This document shows positions 1 to 8,410 of a DNA stretch of 64,000 nucleotides, one piece after another. A model generated the notes under the pieces. It made no database searches. It was not told the DNA's origin and saw nothing but the letters and a program-made list of their open reading frames with translations. This DNA is from Sphingobium sp. Ant17 (GTDB lineage: Bacteria > Pseudomonadota > Alphaproteobacteria > Sphingomonadales > Sphingomonadaceae). Location: the NCBI RefSeq assembly GCF_000588875.1, contig NZ_JEMV01000004.1:59928-123927 (forward strand). The letters run 5' to 3'. Both the position numbers and the translations under genes were made by a program. Every line of letters begins with the position of its first letter. The first letter of the stretch is position 1.

Positions 1-1364
1 GAAAAGGGCGACATCGTCGAATTCCTGCGCAACCAGCAGGTCGGTCCCAACGCCTATCCGGGCGTGCCTGGCGAATATAGCAACTGGCGCGACGAACAGC
101 GCAGCTGGGCGGAAAGCTCGGTCTTGTTCAACCAGAGCTTCCACATGGTCGACCTGCTCGTCACCGGCCCCGGCGCGTTCGACATGCTGTCCTACCTCGC
201 CCCCAACAGCTTCAAGGGCTTCGTGCCGAACCGCGCCAAGCAGTTCGCGCCTGTCACGCCCGAAGGCTATGTGATCGGCGACGTCATTCTCTTCTATCTG
301 GAAGAAGAAAAGTTCGAGCTGGTCGGTCGCGCACCGTCGATCGAATGGGTCGAATATTGGGCCTCGACCGGCAAGTGGGACGTCAAGGTGGAACGCGACG
401 AGCGCACCATCGCCCGTCCGCTCGACCAGCAGGCTATCGCCGCAACTATCGCTTCCAGCTGCAGGGGCCAAACGCCATGCCGGTGCTGGAAAAGGCGATG
501 GGCGAAACCCCGCCGGACCTCAAATTCTTCCACATGGCACCGATCATGATCGCCGGCGTCGAAGTGCGCGCGCTGCGTCACGGCATGGCCGGCCAGCCGG
601 GTTATGAGCTGTTTGGTCCCTGGAAGGATTATGACACCGTTCGCAATGCGCTGATCGAAGCCGGCAAGGACCATGGCCTGACGCTGTGCGGTGGCCGTAC
701 CTATTCGTCCAACACGCTGGAATCCGGCTGGATCCCCTCGCCGCTGCCCGCCACCTACACCGGCGAAGGCTCCAAGTTCCGCGAATGGGCAAGCGAGAAC
801 AGCTATGAAGGCAAATGTTCGCTCGGCGGCAGCTTCGTCTCCGACAATATCGAGGATTATTACCTCAACCCATGGGAGCTGGGCTATGGCATCATGGTCA
901 AGTTCGACCATGACTTCATCGGCCGCGAAGCGCTGGAGAAGATCAAGGATCAGCCCCACCGCCGCAAGGTGACGCTGGCCCTCGACAATGAGGACATCGT
1001 CCGCGTCATGAGCTCGATGCTCCAGACCGGCGACAAGGCCAAGTTCCTTGAATTCCCCAGCGCCGTCTATTGCATGCATCCCTATGACGCGGTGCTCAAG
1101 GACGGCAAGACGGTCGGCTTGTCCACCTGGATCGGCTACACCATCAACGCCGGTCGCTTCCTGGCACTGGCGATGGTCGATGCCGAGTTCGCCGAGCCCG
1201 GCACCGAAGTCACCCTGCTCTGGGGCGAACCCGATGGCGGCACGTCCAAGCCCACCGTCGAACGCCACGTCCAGACCGAAATCAAGGCGATCGTCTCCTC
1301 GGTCCCCTATTCGGAAGCCGCGCGCGACAATTATGCCGACGGCTGGCGCACCAAGAATGCCTGA
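1..1364 (+). pseudogene. ligM: Tetrahydrofolate-dependent aromatic O-demethylase (LigM/DesA-like), 5'-partial and frameshifted
   Basis: The product resembles the GcvT-fold O-demethylases LigM (vanillate/3-O-methylgallate) and DesA (syringate) of Sphingobium SYK-6, which move an aryl methyl group to tetrahydrofolate. The reading frame is open from base 1, so about 10-20 N-terminal residues lie outside the window. Visible family blocks are FSNWR-like YSNWRDEQ, NRAKQFAPVTPEGYVIGD, RFQLQGPNAM, LRHGMAGQPGYE, NTLESGWIPSPLP, NIEDYY and KFDHDFIGREALE. The frame changes at about position 432: phase 1 reads RPLDQQ, and RNYRFQLQGP continues in phase 3. Adding one G to CAGCAGGCTAT restores DQQGYRRNYRF with a length that fits LigM, so a one-base loss in a G run explains the break. 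About 454 codons are present, close to the family's roughly 470. Substrate (vanillate or syringate) cannot be decided. A 93-bp paralogous relic lies at 4721. Family call is firm; true gene versus pseudogene is open. Confidence 0.85.
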
Positions 1365-1387
1365 TCGCTTTTCCTGAGCGGGAAGCA

Positions 1388-1423
1388 ACGGGGGATGCCG
1401 CAAGGCGTCCCCCGTTTTCGTTT
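1388..1423 (+). terminator. Rho-independent terminator of the LigM-like gene
   Basis: A 12-bp stem (1388-1399 pairing with 1404-1415, one G-T wobble) closes a GCAA tetraloop and is followed by TTTTCGTTT. It begins 23 bases after the LigM-like stop codon. The 126 bases after it, up to the convergent chemoreceptor gene, hold nothing I can identify. Confidence 0.85.
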
Positions 1424-1549
1424 GGCGTGGCGAAACCCTGGACCACCGCGATGGCTAACCCTAACCGAGCATAGTTGCTGCAGCTGCCAGATCGCACTAA
1501 ATTGCTGCCCTGCAGTCGCCAGGACAAGCCAGCACCGTTTCACTGCGCC

Positions 1550-3421
1550 TTAGAAGGTTGCAAACTCGTCGCGCCTCGCGCCGACATCCGCCATGGCGGT
1601 GGCTCTTGTCGTGAGCGATCGCGACGCATTTTGCGGGTGTTCGTTACGCATTCTGGTCTGCCTCGGAGTGACGCCCCTTTGCGGTGCACCGCCGATGCGG
1701 AATTTAGCGGCCTGTTCCGACAGCGCAGTGACTTCCAAGGTCAGGTTGCGCGCCGCAGCGGAGGTCTGCTCGACCATCGCCGCATTCTGCTGCGTCGCCT
1801 GGTCCATCGCACCGACTGCAGTACTGACCTCGGTGATCGCTCTCGACTGCGCTTGGTTGTCATCCGCGATTCCGGCAAGCAATGTGTGCACTCCGCCGAC
1901 ATCCGCCGAAATGGCTGACAAGGCACCATCGACCCGCTGCACGCGTTCGACCGCGGTGCTGATGTCGGCCTGCGTCGCGGTCAGCTGATCGCGCGCGCGT
2001 CCGGCCTCTTCCTCGGCGCGCATGGCCAGCGCGGACACCAGATCGGCGACCACTGCGAACCCGCGTCCTGCGTCGCCGGCGCGCCCGGCTTCGACCGCGG
2101 CGTTCATCGCCAGCACGCGTGTCTGGACGGCGATCTTGTCGAGCCCCTCGATCACGCTGTCGATGCCCTTGGCACTTTCGCTGACCCGGGTCATCGCCTG
2201 GACCGCTTCCTCGGCGATCGCGCGTCCGCCGGCGACCGTGGTGATCGCGCCGTCCGCGCGCTCCACCGTCTGCCCGGCGGCGACGGCGGTCGCCTTCAGT
2301 CGTTGGTCCATCTGCGTAATCGCGGCTGCGGTTTGCTCAAGGCTGGCGGCATTGCCTTCGGTGCGCCGGGCGAGGTCCTCGCTGGCCTGCGCGATCTCCT
2401 GTGATCCGGTGCGGATCATCATCGTGCCCTGCGCTACCGATCCGATCAACCCGCGCAGGCTGCGAACCGCGCTATTGAAATTGTCCTTCAGCCCTGTGTA
2501 CGGCGCTTGGAGGTCAGCGACGACTTCGGCAGTCAGATCGCCCTGCGCCAGCGCGGTCAGGCCGGTGCCAAGGCTATCGACGATCAGCGCGGCCTGGGCC
2601 TGTTTGGAGGCCTCGGCCGCCTGAAGCTGGTTGCGGAACGCCAGCATCGCCTTCGCCATGTCGCCCAGTTCGTCGCCGCGATCCGCGCCGGCTACCTCAA
2701 CGGCAAGGTTGCCCTCGCCGAGCGCGCGCATCGTACCGGCGAGGACGACGATCGGCTGCACGACCCGGCGCTGTGCGAGTACTACGAACGCCCATATCCC
2801 CGCGATGCCGATCGCCAGCGTAACGACGAGCAGGATCATCGCGATCGTGCCGATCCGCGCTGCACTTTCAGCGGACTGTTTTGAGTTCGCCTCGATCGCC
2901 TCCGACGCCGCGCCCATCGACTCCTCGAGCACGCGGAACTGGTCGAAGAACCCCGGCAGCATTGCGCGCGCAGCGACCGGATCGCGGCCGACGCTATCGA
3001 TGACCTGCGTGGCGGAGCGGACATAGGCCTCCATCGGCGCCTCAAGCTTGGAGGTCACTGCGGCGACCTCGGCGTCGCCGGTATAGGCTGAATCGGCCGC
3101 GATGCCCTCGCGCAGCGCGACGAGATGCTCGCGGAAATCATTCTGAATCTCGTCGGGCTTGATCGCGCTGCCCGGTTCTGCCGCCTGGAATGTGGCGAGC
3201 ACGTCGCTACGGATGGCGTCGTGCATCATGTCCGCGCCCAGATGGTTGGCGAGCAGCGCTGTCGCCTCGGTCTGACGATGCAGCGCGGCGGTCTGCATCC
3301 ACGCCGCGCCGATGCCACTCGCGCCGCATAGCAGCATCAGTCCGAACAGGACGGCGCCCGCCATCCGGATCGCTCTGGATAGCGAGATCGCATTGCTGGG
3401 ACTGGACATCGTCATCGGCAT
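1550..3421 (-). CDS. Methyl-accepting chemotaxis protein
   Basis: Transmembrane chemoreceptor that signals to CheA/CheW at the inner membrane. Near the N-terminus is one hydrophobic helix (AGAVLFGLMLLCGASGIGAA), followed by a periplasmic four-helix-type sensor of about 150 residues, a second membrane helix (MILLVVTLAIGIAGIWAFVV), a HAMP domain (RRVVQPIVVLAGTMRALGEG) and a long coiled-coil signalling domain. The interaction tip reads AMNAAVEAGRAGDAGRGFAV followed by VADLVSALAMRAEEEA, the form I know from alphaproteobacterial receptors rather than the enteric VVADEVR form. I start at 3421 because AGGTGA lies at good spacing upstream; a start 30 bases further up is possible. No C-terminal CheR-binding pentapeptide is apparent. 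Ligand unknown. It lies divergent from the porin at 3499, so it may sense what that porin admits, but that is inference. Confidence 0.92.
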   Translation of the reverse strand: MPMTMSSPSNAISLSRAIRMAGAVLFGLMLLCGASGIGAAWMQTAALHRQTEATALLANHLGADMMHDAIRSDVLATFQAAEPGSAIKPDEIQNDFREHLVALREGIAADSAYTGDAEVAAVTSKLEAPMEAYVRSATQVIDSVGRDPVAARAMLPGFFDQFRVLEESMGAASEAIEANSKQSAESAARIGTIAMILLVVTLAIGIAGIWAFVVLAQRRVVQPIVVLAGTMRALGEGNLAVEVAGADRGDELGDMAKAMLAFRNQLQAAEASKQAQAALIVDSLGTGLTALAQGDLTAEVVADLQAPYTGLKDNFNSAVRSLRGLIGSVAQGTMMIRTGSQEIAQASEDLARRTEGNAASLEQTAAAITQMDQRLKATAVAAGQTVERADGAITTVAGGRAIAEEAVQAMTRVSESAKGIDSVIEGLDKIAVQTRVLAMNAAVEAGRAGDAGRGFAVVADLVSALAMRAEEEAGRARDQLTATQADISTAVERVQRVDGALSAISADVGGVHTLLAGIADDNQAQSRAITEVSTAVGAMDQATQQNAAMVEQTSAAARNLTLEVTALSEQAAKFRIGGAPQRGVTPRQTRMRNEHPQNASRSLTTRATAMADVGARRDEFATF

Positions 3422-3498
3422 GTTTTGCTCACCTGTTCGGCACTGGGGCACAATTCCAATCCTATAATAGGCGGAACGGAGGTGGTCGGAGGTAATTC

Positions 3499-4710
3499 GT
3501 GAAGTTGGTAACAGTGCCTCGATTTGCAGGGCTCACGCTTTTGCTGTCCGCCGCTTGGTCCTTCCCAGCGTCGGGCCAATCCGTGTCTACCGAAGCGGCA
3601 CCCGAACCCCCGGCACGTGCCATCACGATTGCGGGTCGCTATGTCCTGGATCTCATGGGGAACGTCGCCGGTGGCGATGCACGGGGCGCCCGCGTGCTCG
3701 GCAATATCGAGGTGACCGCAGATGGCGACCTCGACCGGCTGGTCGGCTGGCGCGGCGCACGCGCGCATGTGCATCTGCTGAGCAACCATGGGGGATCGAT
3801 CAACGCGCTGGCGGGGACGTTGCAGGGGGTCGATAATATCGAAGTCGCCGAGAGCCGCACCAAGCTGTACGATGCTTGGATCGAACAGGATATTGCTGGC
3901 GGTCGTGCCGCGCTGCTGGTCGGTCTGTCTGATCTGAATGTGGATTTTTACCAAAATGATTCGGCCGGGTTGCTGATCGCGCCGGCGTTCGGCATTGGCT
4001 CGGAACTGGCGGCGACGGGCCCCAATGGGCCCTCGATCTTTCCCTCGACCGCGTTGACGATGCGGCTGAACGTGGCGATCACCGACTCAGGCTATGTTCG
4101 TGCTGCCGTCGTGAATGCACGGGCGGGTGTTCTGGGCGATACATCGGGGATCGATTTCGGGATGCGCGATGGCGCGCTCCTGATCGCCGAGGCAGGCACG
4201 CGCATCAACGGCAAGCTGGCGGTCGGCGCCTGGCACTATACGCGGCAGCAGGACGACTTGTATGCGCGCGACGCCAACGGTGATCCCGTCAAGCGGACTG
4301 CGGTCGGTGCCTATGTCCTGATCGACCAGCGCGTGTCGGGCGACGACAGCCGGGGTATCGATCTGTTCTTCCGCGCAGGCGTGTCGGACGGAAAGACGAC
4401 GCCGTTTCGCGGCGGGTTCCAAGCCGGGTTGCTCGCCCGCGGGCTGGTTCCAGGGCGACCGGACGGAATGTTTTCAGTGGGCGTTGCGCAGGGTCTGCTG
4501 TCGCGCGGGTTCCGCCGATCGATACGCGATTTGGGCGATCGCGCTGATGCAGCCGAAACGGGGGTGGAAATCACCTACCAGGACCGCTTGGCACCGTTCC
4601 TGTCGGTTCAGCCCGACATGCAATATGTCCGCCGCGCCTTCGCCGGCGGCGGGCCTCGATCCACGTTCGTGCTTGGCCTGCGGTTGATCGCGGAATGGCC
4701 GGTTCGCTGA
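3499..4710 (+). CDS. OprB-family carbohydrate porin
   Basis: 403-residue outer-membrane beta-barrel. It has a typical signal peptide (MKLVTVPRFAGLTLLLSAAW, cleavage near ASGQS). A repeated amphipathic strand pattern follows and the chain ends in an aromatic/hydrophobic strand (FVLGLRLIAEWPVR). The blocks RGARAHVHLLSNHGG, LYDAWIEQD, LLVGLSDLNVDFYQND and the later GGFQAGLLARGLVPGRPDG match the OprB carbohydrate-selective porin family. Diffusion of sugars or small organic solutes across the outer membrane is the likely role; specificity cannot be read from sequence. Upstream is the divergent chemoreceptor, with only 77 bases between the two start codons, suggesting shared control. Ten bases after its stop codon a fragment of a LigM-like gene begins, so this gene and the chemoreceptor may have been inserted or rearranged into a LigM-type locus. 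Confidence 0.82.
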   Translation: MKLVTVPRFAGLTLLLSAAWSFPASGQSVSTEAAPEPPARAITIAGRYVLDLMGNVAGGDARGARVLGNIEVTADGDLDRLVGWRGARAHVHLLSNHGGSINALAGTLQGVDNIEVAESRTKLYDAWIEQDIAGGRAALLVGLSDLNVDFYQNDSAGLLIAPAFGIGSELAATGPNGPSIFPSTALTMRLNVAITDSGYVRAAVVNARAGVLGDTSGIDFGMRDGALLIAEAGTRINGKLAVGAWHYTRQQDDLYARDANGDPVKRTAVGAYVLIDQRVSGDDSRGIDLFFRAGVSDGKTTPFRGGFQAGLLARGLVPGRPDGMFSVGVAQGLLSRGFRRSIRDLGDRADAAETGVEITYQDRLAPFLSVQPDMQYVRRAFAGGGPRSTFVLGLRLIAEWPVR

Positions 4711-4720
4711 CGAGCCTGTC

Positions 4721-4813
4721 CCCAACCGCTTCAAGGGTTTCGTGCCGAACCGGGCCAAGCAGTTCGCTCCCGTTACGCCCGAAGGCTATGTGATCGGCGA
4801 CGTCATTCTCTTC
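4721..4813 (+). pseudogene. Relic of a second LigM/DesA-like gene (93 bp)
   Basis: Bases 4721-4813 match bases 202-294 of the LigM-like gene with six differences and no gap. Translated, both read FKGFVPNRAKQFAPVTPEGY followed by VIGDVILF. Five of the six differences are silent third-position changes; the sixth changes Ser to Arg at the fragment's 5' edge. Identity stops abruptly on both sides. The pattern says the fragment came from a functional, diverged homologue and was stranded by recombination. There is no start codon, ribosome site or flanking continuation, so it is not a gene. Confidence 0.85.
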
Positions 4814-4834
4814 GATTCTGGTGATCGCATGGTG

Positions 4835-4862
4835 CTGACGGCTGCGCGATTACAGCCGTCAG
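4835..4862. repeat. Perfect 10-bp inverted repeat (hairpin)
   Basis: CTGACGGCTG at 4835-4844 pairs with CAGCCGTCAG at 4853-4862 across an 8-base loop. It lies in the 276-base gap between the porin and the MipA-like gene, after the LigM relic. No T-run follows on either strand, so it is a weak terminator candidate at best. Confidence 0.5.
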
Positions 4863-4986
4863 GGATCAGGGATCGCAACCGGCTCTTGCCTCAATTCTCC
4901 TGCCACCGCTGGCGTTTATGGCGTGATGGACTAAAGTAGGCGCGGCCCCAAATTGTTGGGCATCAAGGGCAGTTGCCGACACGAGG

Positions 4987-5829
4987 ATGAACATGCGCTA
5001 TCTCTTGGCCGCGGCCGCCCTGGGCTTGGGCCAACCCTGTTTCGCCCAGACGGAAGGGCCGCAGCCGGCAACGGTAGCGGGTCGGCCCCTGGACCGAAGC
5101 GAAGCAGGATGGAGCGTGACGATCGGCTTGGCACCGGTCCTGAGCCCCGCGTGGCAAGGGTCGCGAGACATGGCTTTGTCGATCTTTCCCGATCTGCGTG
5201 TCAATTATGGGGATGTGATCTTTGCTTCGATCCCCGAAGGATTGGGATGGAACGCCGTCAACACCAATGGGTGGAAAGCCGGTCCGCTGGCCAAGGTCCG
5301 CTTTGGGCGTGACGAGGAGCGCGGAGGATCGCCTTTTCTGATCACGGGCGGAAGCGACGGGCTGCGCGGGATGGGCAATGTCGCGGCTGCTGCCGAATTG
5401 GGCGGCTTCGTTGAAAAACGCATCGGGCCCTGGCGCGGCCGTTTGGAAGTCCGCCGTGGCTTTGGCGGACATGAAGCCGTGATAGCGGACGGCGCGATTT
5501 CGTATCAGATGCGCAGCGGACGGACGATCATCAATGTCGGTCCTCGCGCTACCGTCGTCAGCAAGCCCTATATGGATAGCTATTTCGGTATCGATGCGAT
5601 GCAGTCGCAGCGATCCGGGCTTGGTGCCTATTCGCCAAAGGGCGGCTTGCTGTCTTATGGTGTCGGTGGTTCGGCGCTTCGCCCGCTGAACCGGCAAAGC
5701 GCCATCACGCTTTTCACCAGCCTCGATCGATTGGGGAGCGAGGCCGGTCATTCGCCGCTCGTCCGCGAGCGGGGGCGCAGATTGCAGTTCACATTGGGCG
5801 TCGGTTACGGCTTCCGCTGCAACCTTTGA
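4987..5829 (+). CDS. MipA/OmpV family outer-membrane protein
   Basis: 280-residue secreted protein with signal peptide MNMRYLLAAAALGLGQPCFA followed by QTEG. The body has the MipA/OmpV pattern: WSVTIGLAPVLSPAWQGSRD near the start of the barrel, then LSIFPDLRVNYGDVIFASIP, GPLAKVRFGRDEERGG and a long C-terminal barrel ending in the strand LQFTLGVGYGFRCNL. Members sit in the outer membrane; E. coli MipA scaffolds murein enzymes, but in most species the role is unknown. A second ATG two codons in is an equally good start. The gene converges with the SDR gene with only 14 bases between stops. No operon partner is visible. Confidence 0.85.
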   Translation: MNMRYLLAAAALGLGQPCFAQTEGPQPATVAGRPLDRSEAGWSVTIGLAPVLSPAWQGSRDMALSIFPDLRVNYGDVIFASIPEGLGWNAVNTNGWKAGPLAKVRFGRDEERGGSPFLITGGSDGLRGMGNVAAAAELGGFVEKRIGPWRGRLEVRRGFGGHEAVIADGAISYQMRSGRTIINVGPRATVVSKPYMDSYFGIDAMQSQRSGLGAYSPKGGLLSYGVGGSALRPLNRQSAITLFTSLDRLGSEAGHSPLVRERGRRLQFTLGVGYGFRCNL

Positions 5830-5843
5830 CGGTGCCAATTTTC

Positions 5844-6623
5844 TCACACCGTCGGCACGGTTCCGCCATCGATGACATATTCGGTGCCGGTAATCGTCCC
5901 GGCCCGGTCGGACGTTAGGAAAGCGATCAGGCTGGCGACCTCTTGCGGTGTCGATGGCCTGCCGATCGGAATCCCGCCGAGCGAGTCCATGATCAACTTC
6001 CTGCCCTGGGCAATGTCGCCGCCCTGTTCGGCGGCAAGTCGGGTCGCCAGTGCGACGGCGGCTTCCGTTTCGATCCAGCCCGGCGACACCCGCACCACCC
6101 GGACGCCATGGGGTGCCACTTGTTTGGACAGGCTCTTGCTGTAGGTGGAAAGCGCGGCCTTCGCGGCGGCATAGGCGGTGGTCGCTTCCGGCAGGGGCAG
6201 TTCGCGCTGGATGGAGGTGACGTGGATCACCACGCCACTGCCGCGCGACACCATATCGGGCAGCAACGCGCGATCGAGCCGGACGGCGGGCATGAGGTTG
6301 AGGTGCAGGGCGTTGCGCCATTCTGCGTCGCTCAGCGCTTCAAATCCCCCGGCTGGTGCCGATGATCCGCCGAGCATGTGAACGATGATGTCCACGCCGC
6401 CCAGGCGATCGCGCACTGCGCTCGCCAACTCTACACAGCCTTCAGCGGTGGTAAGATCGGCCGCCACGAACAGCGCGTCCGAAGTGCCTGAAGGCTGCGT
6501 CCGCGCAGTCGTGAGAACCTGGGCGCCGAGTTCGCGGAACAGGCCGACCGTCGCCGCGCCGGCTCCGCGGGTGCCCGACGTGATCAACGCGCGCTTCCCC
6601 TGCAAGGTCAGAAAAGGCGTCAT
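5844..6623 (-). CDS. SDR-family NAD(P)-dependent oxidoreductase
   Basis: 259-residue classical short-chain dehydrogenase/reductase. The nucleotide-binding turn reads TSGTRGAG at about residues 16-23, with Ser in place of the first Gly of the usual TGxxxGxG. The catalytic Ser lies in [10 protein letters not shown] and the Tyr-Lys pair in [11 protein letters not shown]; the C-terminus is the standard [11 protein letters not shown]. Substrate is not predictable. It follows the NTF2-like gene by 64 bases in the same direction and both are divergent from a LysR regulator, the usual arrangement for a small LysR-controlled catabolic or detoxification unit. Confidence 0.88.
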   Translation of the reverse strand: MTPFLTLQGKRALITSGTRGAGAATVGLFRELGAQVLTTARTQPSGTSDALFVAADLTTAEGCVELASAVRDRLGGVDIIVHMLGGSSAPAGGFEALSDAEWRNALHLNLMPAVRLDRALLPDMVSRGSGVVIHVTSIQRELPLPEATTAYAAAKAALSTYSKSLSKQVAPHGVRVVRVSPGWIETEAAVALATRLAAEQGGDIAQGRKLIMDSLGGIPIGRPSTPQEVASLIAFLTSDRAGTITGTEYVIDGGTVPTV

Positions 6624-6687
6624 GCGGTGGGTTCCATTCGGTGCGATATTTGAGAGTTAGCTTGTCTGATCCGGCGATGACCCGCGC

Positions 6688-7017
6688 TCATGGGATGATT
6701 TCGAGGGCAGAGATCTTGTCGCCGTCGAGCGTGAAGAAATAGCGCAGGTCGAGCGGGCTACCGGGAAAGTCGCCTTGGAGATGGCTGGTCACGACCGCCC
6801 GCGCGCCATCAGTGGCGATGGCGAATGGCTCGACCGTACAGCGGTAGGTGGTGGAAGATTGCGCCTTCCAGTCCCGAATGGCGTCCTTCCCGCTATGCGT
6901 CTTGCCTTCGTCTTTCACCACGGCGTCGTCGGTGAAGCAATGCGCGACCACATGGCCGTCCTTGTTGGCATCGGCCGCGAAATAAGCGGCGATGGGCGGG
7001 GGCAATTGAACCGTCAT
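6688..7017 (-). CDS. NTF2-like (SnoaL-type) protein
   Basis: 109-residue protein starting [20 protein letters not shown], with [20 protein letters not shown] and [20 protein letters not shown] typical of the NTF2-like cone fold used by SnoaL cyclases, ketosteroid isomerases and many proteins of unknown function. I choose the start at 7017 because GGAAG precedes it at good spacing; the frame is open 22 codons further upstream. It lies first in the unit with the SDR gene and 174 bases from the start of the divergent LysR regulator. Function unknown; perhaps an isomerase or binding protein acting with the SDR. Confidence 0.75.
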   Translation of the reverse strand: MTVQLPPPIAAYFAADANKDGHVVAHCFTDDAVVKDEGKTHSGKDAIRDWKAQSSTTYRCTVEPFAIATDGARAVVTSHLQGDFPGSPLDLRYFFTLDGDKISALEIIP

Positions 7018-7191
7018 ATCTGGTTTCCTTCCATGCGTGTCGACCTGTCCGAGGATAGCCAAGGGGCGAATGATCCGTGTCACCGGCCACCATGCATCCA
7101 GGGCTTGATCGTGACACCCAAGTTAGCGGTAGACGCGCGCCATGATAATCGGGATAGATCGGGATGCACTGTTACGAAAAGCAGGACAATC

Positions 7192-8091
7192 ATGCGGCAT
7201 GGTCTGATCGAACTCGACGCGGTGATCGCGATCGTGCGCCGGGGCTCTTTCCGGGCGGCGGCGATCGATCTTGGCGTCTCCACCACCGCGCTGAGCAACG
7301 CCATCGGGAAGCTCGAACGGCAGCTTGGCGTGCGCTTGTTCAATCGCACCACCCGCAGCGTTTCGCTGACCGATGCGGGACGGGATTTTGTCGGCAAGGT
7401 CGGCCCGGCGCTGCAGGACATTCACGAGGCGATGGATGCCGCCCGGTCGCAGCAGGCAACGCCCTCAGGCACATTGCGCATAAACGCCTTCGCCACGGCC
7501 GCGCGGGAGATATTCTCGCCCCTGCTGCTCCACTATCTTCGCCGCTATCCGCAGGTCCATATCGATCTCGTCACGGAAGGGCGGCTCGTCGATATCGTCG
7601 CGGATGGGTTTGATGCGGGTATTCGCACGGCCGACTTGGTGCCCAGTGACATGATCGCTATCCCGCTCGGTCTGTATCGACGCTATGCCGTCGTTGCGTC
7701 GCCCGCCTATCTGGCGGCGCATGGGACGCCGCTGGTCCCGCCGGATCTCCTTGCGCATCCATGTCTGCGTGTCCGTCTACCCAACGGCAGCCTGTTCCGC
7801 TGGCAGTTCGAAAAGGCGGGGCAAGCGGTGCAGATCGACGTCGATGGCCCGATGACGCTGGACGAGGCCAGTCTCGCGCGCATGGCGGTGCTGGATGATG
7901 TCGGGATCGGCTTCCTCATGGAATCCGACATTCGCGAGGACATGAAGGCCGGCCGTCTGGTCCGTGTCCTGGAAGACTGGACGCCGGCGCTCGCGCCGCT
8001 GTGCCTCTATTATCCCAACCGACGAAACCCATCTGCCGCGTTCAAGGCTTTTGTCGACCTCGCCCGCGATTTCGCCGCGTCGGCAAGATGA
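7192..8091 (+). CDS. LysR-family transcriptional regulator
   Basis: 299 residues, the usual LysR length. The N-terminal winged helix-turn-helix is clear ([20 protein letters not shown], then [20 protein letters not shown] and [16 protein letters not shown]), followed by a periplasmic-binding-like effector domain with the GTLRINAF start block. The frame is open 417 bases further upstream, but homology begins at MRHGLIELD (7192). It is divergent from the NTF2-like/SDR pair and probably controls it and itself from the shared gap 7018-7191. Effector unknown. Confidence 0.92.
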   Translation: MRHGLIELDAVIAIVRRGSFRAAAIDLGVSTTALSNAIGKLERQLGVRLFNRTTRSVSLTDAGRDFVGKVGPALQDIHEAMDAARSQQATPSGTLRINAFATAAREIFSPLLLHYLRRYPQVHIDLVTEGRLVDIVADGFDAGIRTADLVPSDMIAIPLGLYRRYAVVASPAYLAAHGTPLVPPDLLAHPCLRVRLPNGSLFRWQFEKAGQAVQIDVDGPMTLDEASLARMAVLDDVGIGFLMESDIREDMKAGRLVRVLEDWTPALAPLCLYYPNRRNPSAAFKAFVDLARDFAASAR

Positions 8092-8410
8092 TGAACCGGT
8101 GATACGCTTTTAGCGGCATTGCTTCGTCGACTGAACGGATGGACGCCGCCAATAATCGCGCTCCCACCACCGATGATGCCCGGCCCAAATTGCCGAGCCC
8201 GATGATCCAATTTGAACGTCTTTTTACGCGACGCAACGGCTCGTCGTGCGATGGGCTCATTTTGCCGCAAATTTTCCCGTCCCAAAAATATCCATATATA
8301 GAGATTGATGTCCAACATATGGAACTGACGGGTGTGAACGAGGCGGCAGGTCAAGCCGCCCACTGGCTCAACGCCCAGCATTATGTGCATTGATTTGGGG
8401 AGGATGGTTG
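8092..8410. other. Intergenic region upstream of the pectin-cluster receptor
   Basis: 319 bases between the LysR gene and the TBDR. The second half (about 8250-8330) is AT-rich compared with its surroundings and should hold the TBDR promoter, but I cannot assign a -35/-10 pair or an operator. A frame at 8139-8393 lacks a ribosome site and any recognisable domain. GGGGAGGA at 8397-8404 is the TBDR ribosome-binding site. Confidence 0.5.

Noticed and set aside
2000..2200. Chemoreceptor tip VADLVSALAMRAEEEA as a novel signalling variant
   Set aside because: Different from enteric receptors, but I recall the same form in other alphaproteobacterial chemoreceptors.
4742..4939. 65-residue open frame after the porin
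   Set aside because: Its first half is the stranded LigM-like fragment; the rest is random sequence through an inverted repeat.
8139..8393. Possible 84-residue gene before the pectin TBDR
   Set aside because: No ribosome site, no domain, lies in the AT-rich promoter region.
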